Origin: Candidatus Heimdallarchaeota archaeon
Lineage (GTDB): Archaea > Asgardarchaeota > Heimdallarchaeia > Heimdallarchaeales > Kariarchaeaceae
Direction of reading: 5' to 3'
NCBI GenBank assembly: GCA_026702845.1
Contig: JADCLS010000004.1
Location: forward strand, 62,001-126,000
Length of the DNA: 64,000 bases
Numbering within the stretch: position 1 is the stretch's first letter; the number at the start of each line of letters is the position of its first letter. The position numbers were made by a program, and so were the translations under genes. Shown here in pieces: positions 46,666 to 55,701 of this stretch. The notes under the pieces were generated by a model, which did not search any database, was not told the origin of the DNA, and saw only the letters and a program-made list of their open reading frames with translations.

Positions 46666-47829
46666 CTATCTACGAGACTTTATTGCATCTTCTATCATTC
46701 TACGCCGTTCTTTAGTCAACTCTCCTTGTTTACTCATAATTCTGGCATAGAGATCTTGATCTTGGGCGTCGATCTGGGAAATCTGTGCCTGTACCCAATT
46801 GATTGGGCCATTTAGGTCATGATCCGCATTTTGCACTGAGAATTGTGCGTCTCGTATACGTTCTCTAGCTCGCATATCTGAAAAGAAATTATCAAACATG
46901 GTATCCCAGAAAAAGGAACCCTCCTCTATCTGTACCTGTCGAATTCGAGGTAATTGTGGAATGTGTTGATACGCGATCTGAAGTGATCGATAGGCTAGCT
47001 GCACCTGATTACGTGCTTCTGCCATACGACTGTGCTTGGCACTATCAACGAAAAATCCACCACCACCAAATGTATCCCAGTTGGCAAGATTGCCTGCATC
47101 ACGTAGTATTCTGAGGGCCTGCTGGAAATGTTGACGGGTTGAGTAGAGATGATCCCTTGTGATAATCAGATGTTGTTTGTTTTGTTGTATGGGTTGTCTC
47201 TGAGCAATTAAGTTCCTTAGGTCTTCCTCGATCTTATCCTCCACCGGATCTGCAATTCCCTCACATGCTCTATGGGCGATATCAGCCTGCTCCTTCACCA
47301 GATTCTTTCTATAGTTGTTTTGTGCTTCCACCTGTCTGAACTGCTGTTCTGCAAGGGCAACTTTCTTGTCCAATTCCTCTAGATCCTTCTTGGCAGCTTC
47401 CTGTTTGCTTAGAGCATCAAAATACTCAGCTTCCTCGATTTCAATTTGTGCATCACGATCCCCACGTACCCTTGCTTTGATTGACGTCCATGTCAGTTTT
47501 TTGAGTGCCTCAACATCCTTGAATTCTTTATTTGTAACAAATTCAGTCTGATCATAGATTGCTTTAACTCTGGTACGTTCCTGCAGAATGGAATCAAAGT
47601 ATAGTTTATGTTGCTGGTATATTTCAATTATATTCCCCATATTCTCGATTTCTGTGCTGATTGCTTGATATCTATCTAGGTAGGATTGATCGATCTGTAT
47701 TCCTAGATGAAATTCACCAGATTTTGGCTCCACAAAGCTTGTTTTTTCAATAGTCAAATTGACACCACATTCGGCACAGAATACACTTACATCATCATTT
47801 TCTGTATTGCAGCTTGGACAAATTTCCAT
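46666..47829 (-). CDS. Zinc-ribbon protein with long coiled coil
   Basis: This 387-residue protein begins with a zinc ribbon (C4, C7, C18, C21; CPSCNTENDDVSVFCAEC). After a linker, residues of about 45-385 are mostly heptad-rich helices rich in Gln, Arg and Glu, interrupted by a Gly- and Phe-rich segment (NWDTFGGGGFFVDSAKH, about 258-275). There is no membrane segment. Archaeal proteins of this sort are usually described only as zinc-ribbon domain proteins. A scaffold role is plausible but not shown. The 198 bp to the divergent MFS gene is the likely promoter region. Confidence 0.75.
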   Translation of the reverse strand: MEICPSCNTENDDVSVFCAECGVNLTIEKTSFVEPKSGEFHLGIQIDQSYLDRYQAISTEIENMGNIIEIYQQHKLYFDSILQERTRVKAIYDQTEFVTNKEFKDVEALKKLTWTSIKARVRGDRDAQIEIEEAEYFDALSKQEAAKKDLEELDKKVALAEQQFRQVEAQNNYRKNLVKEQADIAHRACEGIADPVEDKIEEDLRNLIAQRQPIQQNKQHLIITRDHLYSTRQHFQQALRILRDAGNLANWDTFGGGGFFVDSAKHSRMAEARNQVQLAYRSLQIAYQHIPQLPRIRQVQIEEGSFFWDTMFDNFFSDMRARERIRDAQFSVQNADHDLNGPINWVQAQISQIDAQDQDLYARIMSKQGELTKERRRMIEDAIKSRR

Positions 47830-48027
47830 ACACCATCACCTAGGTGAGATATTGATAAAGCATTGTGATTTTTATTATAATGTTGATAATTTTTGCAATC
47901 AAGATAATTCAAGAGAATGTTATGTAGCAGTGAAATAAGGTTTTTTAAGATACGAATTAATTATTTTAATTTATTTTAAATTTGTTTTTAGGAGAACATT
48001 TAGAAAAACCATATTGTTTAGGAACTT

Positions 48028-49260
48028 GTGAATAGGCTTTTAGAATACTTGAACATAGTTTTGGTTCATGTATTAAACCATCTCCTCATGTTTTCGTTAC
48101 CAGCTTTAATTCTCTATGTCAGAGATGATTTGAATATGAATTATGCAGATTCTGGTTATCTATGGACAATATTGATCTCAGTTATGACAGTAGTATCCTT
48201 ATTTACCGGTAAATATGCAGATAATCATCCTGAAAAACGCTATCCACTCATCTATTTTGGATTGTTTATCATGATTGTATCCTGGTTTCTATTACGTTAT
48301 GGATCAAGTTTTGCGTATTTTGGTTTTGTCTTCTTTCTCTTTGGACTTGGTGGTTCTGCTTTCCATCCCCCTTCTTTTACCATGATCACCCATTTATTTG
48401 AGGATAGTAAAGGCAAGGCTCTTTCTTTCAACATGGTATCAGGGATGCTCACCACTGCAGCATCTCCATTTTTATTTGGTAGCTTAGCAGAATTCTCCGG
48501 ATCTTGGCAAAATGCAACAAGCATTATTGCATCTTCCACTTTAGGAATTGCGGTAGTATCAGGTTTCATTGTTAAGATCAAAGAAACAGATGCTGATGTA
48601 CCCATTGAACGAGCTATTGAAGACCAGGTACAGAATCCACTCAAAAAGGAATTTGCATTCATAGCATCTCCACTCATTTTTATTCCTCTGCTCTTCATCT
48701 CAGTCAGATCCAGCTTCTTCAAGGTAGCTAGTCTATTCACCTCTTTGATCTATGAGGATTATCTCAATCTCTCTAAAGTAGAGGCAACCATCGCTACCGG
48801 TATTGTTCTCGGTTTATCCAGTTTATTTACCTTAGTAGGAGGTACGTTATCAGACAAAACCCATCCGAAAGTTGCAATACTTGTTTCCAGTATTGGAACT
48901 TTTGTTTTTGCCATTAGCCTGGTATTTCTCGCTGATCTGAGTGACTTGATTTCATTTAGTAGTAATTATGGATTACTTTTGGGTCTATACTATATTGGAT
49001 CTCCTGCTGCTAGTGCATTATTGGCAAACAGGGCAGGAAAACTACAACGAGGTGTGGTATTCGGAGCATCTTTTTCACTCGGTCAGATACTTGGAGTAAT
49101 GGCTCCTTCAATATTTGGCTTTCTAGAGACTAACTATGGATTGACAGCAGCTTTCTCATTTATAGGTGTACTAGCAGCACTAGGATTTATTATCGGTATG
49201 TATATCTATTGGGAAGAAAATAAACGAAATGCTACTTACAAAATAGTATATAAAGGATAA
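48028..49260 (+). CDS. MFS transporter
   Basis: This 410-residue membrane protein has 12 predicted helices and major-facilitator features. Between helices 2 and 3 is GKYADNHPEKRYP, the motif A-like loop, with a matching GGTLSDKTHPK loop between helices 8 and 9. FLFGLGGSAFHPPSFTMITHLF resembles the fosmidomycin-resistance-like (FsmR) branch. It starts at a GTG. The transported compound is unknown; efflux is likely from the branch. It converges with the zinc-ribbon membrane protein gene at 49282. Confidence 0.88.
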   Translation: MNRLLEYLNIVLVHVLNHLLMFSLPALILYVRDDLNMNYADSGYLWTILISVMTVVSLFTGKYADNHPEKRYPLIYFGLFIMIVSWFLLRYGSSFAYFGFVFFLFGLGGSAFHPPSFTMITHLFEDSKGKALSFNMVSGMLTTAASPFLFGSLAEFSGSWQNATSIIASSTLGIAVVSGFIVKIKETDADVPIERAIEDQVQNPLKKEFAFIASPLIFIPLLFISVRSSFFKVASLFTSLIYEDYLNLSKVEATIATGIVLGLSSLFTLVGGTLSDKTHPKVAILVSSIGTFVFAISLVFLADLSDLISFSSNYGLLLGLYYIGSPAASALLANRAGKLQRGVVFGASFSLGQILGVMAPSIFGFLETNYGLTAAFSFIGVLAALGFIIGMYIYWEENKRNATYKIVYKG

Positions 49261-49281
49261 GCAACGTTCTTTTCTCTTGAT

Positions 49282-50265
49282 TTAAAATATCAATCCAATT
49301 AGAAGTAACAGGAAAATTTCGCTGAAAATTCCCACGATAAACAGGAAAAATCCAAGAAGAAATACCATTAATGTTCGGTACTTATACAGTGAACTCATCA
49401 GACTATTAGTTCTCCCAAAAATTGGAGCTGAATCTGCTACAACTTTACCAGCTGTGAAGGTGAGAATTACACGTAAGGTTGTATTCAATGATCCTACATC
49501 AACTAGTACATACGCTATAGTAATGAAGAAACTAATTATGAGCATCACCAATGCCTCTCTAAATACATGTCGTTGCTTGAGATATGTTTCAACATAGTTA
49601 AGTCGGGGGATATTCTGGTATCCTGTAATATTATTCTGCTTAACAATGATCGACAATTCCTCTGGGATAACTGACATCTTGATATTTGGTTTTGGAACTA
49701 TGGGTATTACACTAATGAAAAATGATGAGGTAACCAGGGATTGCATTAAATGATAATTGGTTGTTGTGCTTTCTATATACACTCCTTTTGTATTGTAGAA
49801 GTTTAACATATTCCATTCCATGATTGCTACAATTCCAATATAGAATGGCAACGCAATGAGGATCTCAATTAATGTGGGAAATTTGTTGTAAATTAACATG
49901 ATTCTCAGAAAATGAGATATGAATAACACACCTACTGTTTTCAATAGGATACTATATTCAGTAGAATCAAATGAACTCTTCTCTAGCCTGAAATTGGCAG
50001 GATCAACAATTTTTCTAGAGCTTGCAGGTGGTACTTGTGGTCGAAATGCTGGGATCTGTGCCTCAGGAGATACAGGTGTTTGATAGGGGGGAGAAGAAGC
50101 TCCGCTGGGAGGAATCACTGGATTACTTGCAGGAGTGGATGGTGGGCCCGGTTGGGATTTTATCAGTAGATCCAACCCACATTTGCCGCAGAACCTAGCA
50201 TCAGGTGATTTTATACTATTCCCACAGCGACGACAGAATTTGATGCCGGGATTTTCTTCTGACAC
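49282..50265 (-). CDS. Zinc-ribbon membrane protein
   Basis: This 327-residue protein has an N-terminal zinc ribbon (C11, C14, C26, C29; FCRRCGNSIKSPDARFCGKCG), a Pro/Ser/Ala-rich flexible linker (about 36-80), and a hydrophobic body with about five helices (near 108-125, 132-150, 165-185, 245-265 and 290-325). Many archaeal proteins use this tethered cytoplasmic ribbon plus membrane body; none that I know has a clear function. It is similar in its first 30 residues to the zinc-ribbon coiled-coil protein (46666-47829), showing that the ribbon is reused. Confidence 0.7.
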   Translation of the reverse strand: MSEENPGIKFCRRCGNSIKSPDARFCGKCGLDLLIKSQPGPPSTPASNPVIPPSGASSPPYQTPVSPEAQIPAFRPQVPPASSRKIVDPANFRLEKSSFDSTEYSILLKTVGVLFISHFLRIMLIYNKFPTLIEILIALPFYIGIVAIMEWNMLNFYNTKGVYIESTTTNYHLMQSLVTSSFFISVIPIVPKPNIKMSVIPEELSIIVKQNNITGYQNIPRLNYVETYLKQRHVFREALVMLIISFFITIAYVLVDVGSLNTTLRVILTFTAGKVVADSAPIFGRTNSLMSSLYKYRTLMVFLLGFFLFIVGIFSEIFLLLLIGLIF

Positions 50266-50582
50266 AAGACAGTCTTCTATTTACACAAATATGAATGTAC
50301 GTACAAGAGCAAAGAATAATTATCTTTTTTATTATCTTGAATTCATTTTCATCAACTTGTTCTTCTTTATACTCAATCGCGGTATTCAAATGACGTTTAT
50401 CAGTGAAATAATCGTGTTATCCTGTTGAATTGCCTGTAGATAGCTTGAAATCCAAGTATTCTTCCAGTTTTTCCCAATCTTCAAAACGAGAGTGCATTGT
50501 CAATGAAACCATTTATTTTAGTGATTTTGCAACTGAGGATAAGAATTTTTTTTATATCTAAAACTAAAATTCAGTAATAGTA
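50266..50582. other. Gene-poor divergent spacer with promoter
   Basis: This 317-bp stretch lies between divergent genes. It contains a TATA-like box for the gene at 50583 and a 31-codon minus-strand frame (50417-50512, discussed as a finding). No RNA gene is visible. Confidence 0.6.
50551..50558 (+). promoter_or_regulatory. TATA-like box for the receiver/roadblock-like gene
   Basis: TTTATATC ends 24 nt before the ATG at 50583, consistent with a leaderless transcript. Confidence 0.45.
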
Positions 50583-52457
50583 ATGAGCGAATTCGATCAA
50601 TTCGATGGTTTGGATGATCTCCTTGATGATTTTGATGATGAGGATTTTGGCTTAAATCTACAGCCTGATATTCCCAGCAGCAACATCCTATATATCGGAA
50701 CTGAAGAGTATTATTCCTCAGTGGAGCGCAAACTAAAGAATTTCACTGGTATTAAATTGCAATTTCAGGATAATGTTGAAGATGCAATTCAATCCCTATT
50801 ACAAGAAGTATTTGCCATCGTTTTCATTGAGAATTACCCTGAGAAGTACGATAGTGTAACTGTTTCCAGGGTAGTACGCGTTAATCATCCACTGGCTAGA
50901 ATTGTCATTCTTTCCCAGTTGAAAAACTCAAATTATGTGGGTTCTATTATTAATAGAGGTAGTGTTGATGGGTTCATTCATCTTAAAAGCTGTACCCGTA
51001 AACGATTAAGTGATGCAGTAACAGAGCATCTAGCAAAACATGAAATCAATAAGATGATTGTTCGATACATATCAGATCCACCCAAGTTATCTGGAGCAAG
51101 TTATTTACTTCTAGATCCATCACTTAGTTTTGATGTAGATACTCCCGTTAAGTATGTGGGTTTGATGATCACACATAATTCAGTACCACGGTTCTCAGAA
51201 TTTTTTGAGGAACTACTGGCCAAGGATGAGGTGTTATTCTCAGGGTATTTATCTGGTATATCTATGCTTGGCTCTTCTCTTTTTGATTCTAACGAACCTA
51301 TGAAGGAAATCAACTTTGGTGGTATCTCAGTTGTGATGCGGTTTATTGAGCAGTATCAATTCTTCATATTTGTTAGGAACCTAACAAATCAAAACGTGGG
51401 TGATGCTGAGGCATTAATAACTAAAGTCATTAACGAGATTCTAAGCAGTATCGATACTGAACTCAGAGCTTCTCAAACACTGAAGGATGTTGCTCTGCAG
51501 AAGATGAATAAAATTCTGAAACAATTTGAGGATGCAAATGATTTCACCTTAAATATTTTACCGGATTTGATCCAATATAATGAACATATCATGCTTTATG
51601 GAACAGATTATGAGAACCAAGAGGGGATAAAATCATATCTTGAGAGAAAATTCAATTTTCGAGTTTACAATGCTACCAGTAAAACAGAATGTATAGAAGA
51701 ATTGAAATCTAAAACTTATGAAGTTCTCCTGCTTGATGCGGCTATAACGGAGATGGAACCTACTGATTTTGCAGAATATGCCAAGGATATATCTCCACAA
51801 CTGCAAATTATTTATAGAATTCGGGATAAACGAGCATCAGATCCTATTATCGATGCCTTGAATTGTACCAATATATCATTCTTGACAAGTTATAAGAGCT
51901 CATACAAAAGTCTGAGTAAAGAAGTTCATTCTGCAATTAAGAAAGCTATTGAGATTAAACAGCAATCTCGTATGGGACTTCAATCATCTCATAATCAGGC
52001 CATTGTGGCCAAATCAATGATTAGGGGAAATGAGAGTAAATATCTTGCAGAAGCAGTTCCTGAGTTGCATGGGATATTCATTACACTTGATGCTGAGCTC
52101 CTCTATGCATATCAGCCCCACAGGGATAATCTGATGAAATATGATCAGGAACTCCTAGCTGGGATTGTGGCCGCACTTGATTCTATTGGTGCTGAAGCAC
52201 TTGGTACTGATAATATAGGTAAAATTGAGATGGGAGGTGCACATGTACTTATTCAAAGCAGAGAAAAATATCATTTTGGTTTCTTGATACAAAATCTCGA
52301 GGCAAATACATCGGTTGTATTATCCAAGGATCTCACTCAATGTACAGAAGAATTCTATACTATAATTAAAAAATACAAGAAGGATACCGAGCGGAATCCT
52401 AAACTGGCTATGGAAGCAGATAAATTCAATGAATTCTTTATCAGTAAATTTGAGTAA
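50583..52457 (+). CDS. Tandem receiver-like / roadblock-like protein
   Basis: This 624-residue cytoplasmic protein has an acidic N-terminus (FDGLDDLLDDFDDEDF) and then the same two-domain unit twice. Unit 1 is a receiver-like fold (about 33-150), with Glu83 (VFIENYP) where phosphorylatable Asp normally sits and Lys135 at the beta5 site, then a roadblock/longin-like domain (about 190-292). A helical link leads to unit 2: a receiver-like fold (about 334-455) with Asp385 kept (VLLLDAAITE), then a roadblock-like domain (about 495-598; GIFITLDAELLYAY ... MGGAHVLI ... FGFLIQNL). Roadblock/longin domains often bind small Ras-like GTPases in archaea. Domain naming is by pattern only. No kinase gene is adjacent. 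Confidence 0.65.
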   Translation: MSEFDQFDGLDDLLDDFDDEDFGLNLQPDIPSSNILYIGTEEYYSSVERKLKNFTGIKLQFQDNVEDAIQSLLQEVFAIVFIENYPEKYDSVTVSRVVRVNHPLARIVILSQLKNSNYVGSIINRGSVDGFIHLKSCTRKRLSDAVTEHLAKHEINKMIVRYISDPPKLSGASYLLLDPSLSFDVDTPVKYVGLMITHNSVPRFSEFFEELLAKDEVLFSGYLSGISMLGSSLFDSNEPMKEINFGGISVVMRFIEQYQFFIFVRNLTNQNVGDAEALITKVINEILSSIDTELRASQTLKDVALQKMNKILKQFEDANDFTLNILPDLIQYNEHIMLYGTDYENQEGIKSYLERKFNFRVYNATSKTECIEELKSKTYEVLLLDAAITEMEPTDFAEYAKDISPQLQIIYRIRDKRASDPIIDALNCTNISFLTSYKSSYKSLSKEVHSAIKKAIEIKQQSRMGLQSSHNQAIVAKSMIRGNESKYLAEAVPELHGIFITLDAELLYAYQPHRDNLMKYDQELLAGIVAALDSIGAEALGTDNIGKIEMGGAHVLIQSREKYHFGFLIQNLEANTSVVLSKDLTQCTEEFYTIIKKYKKDTERNPKLAMEADKFNEFFISKFE

Positions 52458-52458
52458 T

Positions 52459-53610
52459 TCAATACTGAAATCTTGTTATTCTCTCAGCTTTGGATTTGCC
52501 GATAATGTAATCCTGTTCCAAGCCGACTCCCCAAGTATCAAAGATAAATTTTGGTTCAAGTGCTATCACCTGATTTTCTTTCAGTTCCTGTATATATCCT
52601 GGAGTGATAACAGGTAATTCATCTAGTTCTAGACCGATACCATGACCGATGAATTGTACTCTATCCTCTCCTCTACCCATGAAATTTTGTTCTAATCCTC
52701 GTTCAGTAACGAAAGCAATCAATTCGTGGTAAGTATCACTAGCCTTCTTTCCATGTATAAGCAATTTTTCGGCCAGCTCATGAATCTCCTTGGCCACGTC
52801 ATAAGTATCAAGCATCTTCTGATCCACCTTTCCAACAAAAAAGGTGATTGTTTCATCTCCTGTGTAACCCTCGTATACTCCGGTTGTATCAATCAATACT
52901 GCATCTCCCTCTCGAATTTTTCTCCTCGAAGGACCACCCTGATGAATTATGGTAGATCCAGTACCCGAGACAGGTCCAAAATGGGTATTTAGACTAGCTG
53001 TGCTCTCTCCTGCCATAACATATGCATTTGTTACATAATTATGATGAAAGGTGCGAATATTTACCATCCCCGGATGCCCCTCTACTCGTAAAAATCTCTC
53101 GATTTCAGCTGATAATTCAATTTCAGTAATTCCTGGTTTAATTTTATCTTGAATGAATTCAAATGATCTATCTGTTTGATCAGCAGCTTTTCTCATTAAA
53201 TCAAGCTCTGAACCACTTTTTATCGATCGTATCTCACGAGTAATCCCACTTATATCAATAATTTTTGCATCAAAGGCCTTCTGAATATATTTCACAGTTT
53301 TATGTGGTAGAATATCAAGTTCAAGACCTACTGATAAATATGAATTCTTTTCCGCTAGATCTTTGAATAATCTGAATGATTCCATTATCTTTACTGGCAT
53401 CGAGCTGGTCTCTCTTGCTAACTCAACATTTCGTCTCACATACCTTGTATACTGACCGTCATAAATGATAATACCATCCAAACCAGTACCTGAGTAGTAG
53501 AAGAGGTCTGGACGATTGAAGATTATACAAACATCGATATGTTTTGTCTTCTCTTTTAATTTATTCTTCCGATATGTCATCTCTTCTTTAGAAAAGAGTG
53601 GCTTGATCAT
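52459..53610 (-). CDS. M24 family metallopeptidase (Xaa-Pro aminopeptidase-like)
   Basis: This 383-residue cytoplasmic enzyme removes N-terminal residues, probably before proline. The N-terminal creatinase-like domain (1-125) precedes the pita-bread domain with all metal ligands: Asp241 (VLIDTTG), Asp252 (YTGDETITF), His323 (GHGIGLELDELP), Glu352 (ALEPKF) and Glu365 (GVGLEQDY). It converges with the receiver/roadblock-like gene, leaving 1 bp between them. Xaa-Pro dipeptidase specificity is also possible. Confidence 0.92.
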   Translation of the reverse strand: MIKPLFSKEEMTYRKNKLKEKTKHIDVCIIFNRPDLFYYSGTGLDGIIIYDGQYTRYVRRNVELARETSSMPVKIMESFRLFKDLAEKNSYLSVGLELDILPHKTVKYIQKAFDAKIIDISGITREIRSIKSGSELDLMRKAADQTDRSFEFIQDKIKPGITEIELSAEIERFLRVEGHPGMVNIRTFHHNYVTNAYVMAGESTASLNTHFGPVSGTGSTIIHQGGPSRRKIREGDAVLIDTTGVYEGYTGDETITFFVGKVDQKMLDTYDVAKEIHELAEKLLIHGKKASDTYHELIAFVTERGLEQNFMGRGEDRVQFIGHGIGLELDELPVITPGYIQELKENQVIALEPKFIFDTWGVGLEQDYIIGKSKAERITRFQY

Positions 53611-53883
53611 GATTTAATTTCTTGTGAGGCTTATTGAACATTTTTAACTGTGCTAGTATACAATGGCTTGCAATGTTCTCTTTTTACCACATTACAACTG
53701 TCTATTTCAACGAGTATCAATTTGACACATTCAAACCTCAATGATGAAGATAAGGTAAAAATATCTATTTAATATCTTGATTACCTATACAAGCCAAGAA
53801 TAATGCATCAAAAAGCTAAAAATATATATTATTGAATAAGCTAAATCGATATAATCAAAAATAAATTAACTTTCAGTGACACA

Positions 53884-55701
53884 TTGAATTTACATCCATC
53901 AAACTCGAACTACCTTCAGAGAAAATATTTCACTCGTCATCCATTAGTCTTTCTTCTGCATTTGTTATGGCAGAGAAAATTCCTATTCTTTTACATTATA
54001 TTAGGTATTATCACTCATCAATCTCTACGGTTTGTTACAGCTCCCCTAACCGGAAATCTGGTAGAATTAGGAATTGAGAAACAAGATTACAATGCAGTAG
54101 CATTCTATGCTTGGATGCTCCTTATAGTAACTTTTGTTTCAGCTTTTTTTGATCTTACGATGTCTTGGGCCAACGAAATCGGGGCTAATGATGTCGAATA
54201 TCACGTGCGAGACATTTATTTCCAATCAGTCCAGGAAAAAAGTCAATCTTTCCATGATTCAGCGAAAGTTGGTGAGATGATGGCAATTGCTCAAAACGAT
54301 CTAAGATCATTATATTCTGCAATGGCTCCTGGAATACGAATTATGGGCGAATCCTTTGTCTCTCTGGTCACCATAGCTGTTATCATCTTCCTTGAGAGTA
54401 CTCTTTTGGGATTTGTATTTTTGATACTCTTACCATTCTGGCTATGGGCATTGAAAATATATGGTAATAGACTAGCTCCAGTGGCTGTTAAGCAACAATC
54501 CGACTTTCGTGATCTATCAGCGGAGGTTCAGGAAAATCTAGCAGCAGCTGAGGTGGTTCGTGCATTCTCCCAGGAACATAAGGAGACAGAGAACTTCAAG
54601 AAATATAATCAACAGTACACTGATTCCTGGGAACAACGAGGTAAGATTACTGCCCTCTATTTTCCCATGCTTGCTACCTATGCCACAGGGGGCATACTCT
54701 TCCTATTGGGATCCTATATGGTTCTAAACCCAGTGATCACCATATTTGGATACTCCATCACTCATACATTTGGTCTAGGTGGTTTAGTGACCTTGATTGT
54801 CCTAATCATTCAACTTCGAGGTCCTGCGATGCAGATCAACTTCGTGCTTGAATTCTGGACATTAGGCTTGGCTGGAGTACGTAAAGTTCAGGAGGTACTA
54901 CTCATTGAGGAGCGATTGCCAATTAGTGAAACACCTGTACGACAAGCCATCAAGGGTCAGGTGGAATTTAGAGATGTAAGTTTTTCCTATAATGGTGGTA
55001 AGCAAATTCTGGAACATATCTCATTTAAAGTCACACCTGGAGATATTGTGGCTATTGTTGGATCCACTGGATCTGGAAAATCATCATTGCTTAAACTAAT
55101 CACCAGGCTTTATGATCCAACAGAGGGTGCCATCCTGATAGACAATATAGATGTACGTGAGTTCGACCCTGAGGTGCTCAATGAATCTATTGGTGTAGTT
55201 GAGCAAGATGTATTTCTATTTTCCAGTTCTGTAAGGGAGAATATTGTATTTGCCCGTGATGAGTACACTGAGGAGGAGTTAGAGGCAGTAATTAAACAGG
55301 CAAGAATCAATGAATTTGTCCATGAACTACCAAATGATATCGATACTATTGTGGGAGAGCGGGGTGTGCGTCTATCTGGTGGGCAAAAACAAAGAGTAGC
55401 AATTGCTCGAGCTCTTCTGGTGGATCCGAAGATCTTGATTTTAGATGACAGCACCTCAGCTGTGGATGCAAAAACAGAGCAAGAAATAGTCGAAGCACTC
55501 AAGGAATTGATGAAGGGGCGAACTACCTTTATTATTACTAACCGATTGAATATGATCCGTCAGGCATCAAAAGTACTTGTATTGGAAGATGGAAAAATCA
55601 CTGGTGAGGGATTGCATACAGATTTGATCAAGCAGAATAAAGTATACAGGAGGATCTTTGATCCTCATCTTGAATTGCCACCAATGGAGGAGATGAAGTA
55701 A
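53884..55701 (+). CDS. ABC exporter half-transporter with degenerate ATP site
   Basis: This 605-residue protein fuses a six-helix exporter domain (about 20-335) and an ATPase domain (about 358-590). Walker A is GSTGSGKSS (393-401) and the signature is a canonical LSGGQ (497-501). The Walker B end reads ILILDD, with Asp522 instead of the catalytic Glu, and the H-loop reads TNRL, with Asn553 instead of His. So its own ATP site is degenerate. The start is TTG at 53884; no ATG lies in the first 75 codons. The next gene overlaps by TAATG after a GGAGGAG ribosome binding site. The pair forms a heterodimer of the TmrAB/BmrCD kind, probably a lipid or drug exporter. Confidence 0.93.
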   Translation: MNLHPSNSNYLQRKYFTRHPLVFLLHLLWQRKFLFFYIILGIITHQSLRFVTAPLTGNLVELGIEKQDYNAVAFYAWMLLIVTFVSAFFDLTMSWANEIGANDVEYHVRDIYFQSVQEKSQSFHDSAKVGEMMAIAQNDLRSLYSAMAPGIRIMGESFVSLVTIAVIIFLESTLLGFVFLILLPFWLWALKIYGNRLAPVAVKQQSDFRDLSAEVQENLAAAEVVRAFSQEHKETENFKKYNQQYTDSWEQRGKITALYFPMLATYATGGILFLLGSYMVLNPVITIFGYSITHTFGLGGLVTLIVLIIQLRGPAMQINFVLEFWTLGLAGVRKVQEVLLIEERLPISETPVRQAIKGQVEFRDVSFSYNGGKQILEHISFKVTPGDIVAIVGSTGSGKSSLLKLITRLYDPTEGAILIDNIDVREFDPEVLNESIGVVEQDVFLFSSSVRENIVFARDEYTEEELEAVIKQARINEFVHELPNDIDTIVGERGVRLSGGQKQRVAIARALLVDPKILILDDSTSAVDAKTEQEIVEALKELMKGRTTFIITNRLNMIRQASKVLVLEDGKITGEGLHTDLIKQNKVYRRIFDPHLELPPMEEMK

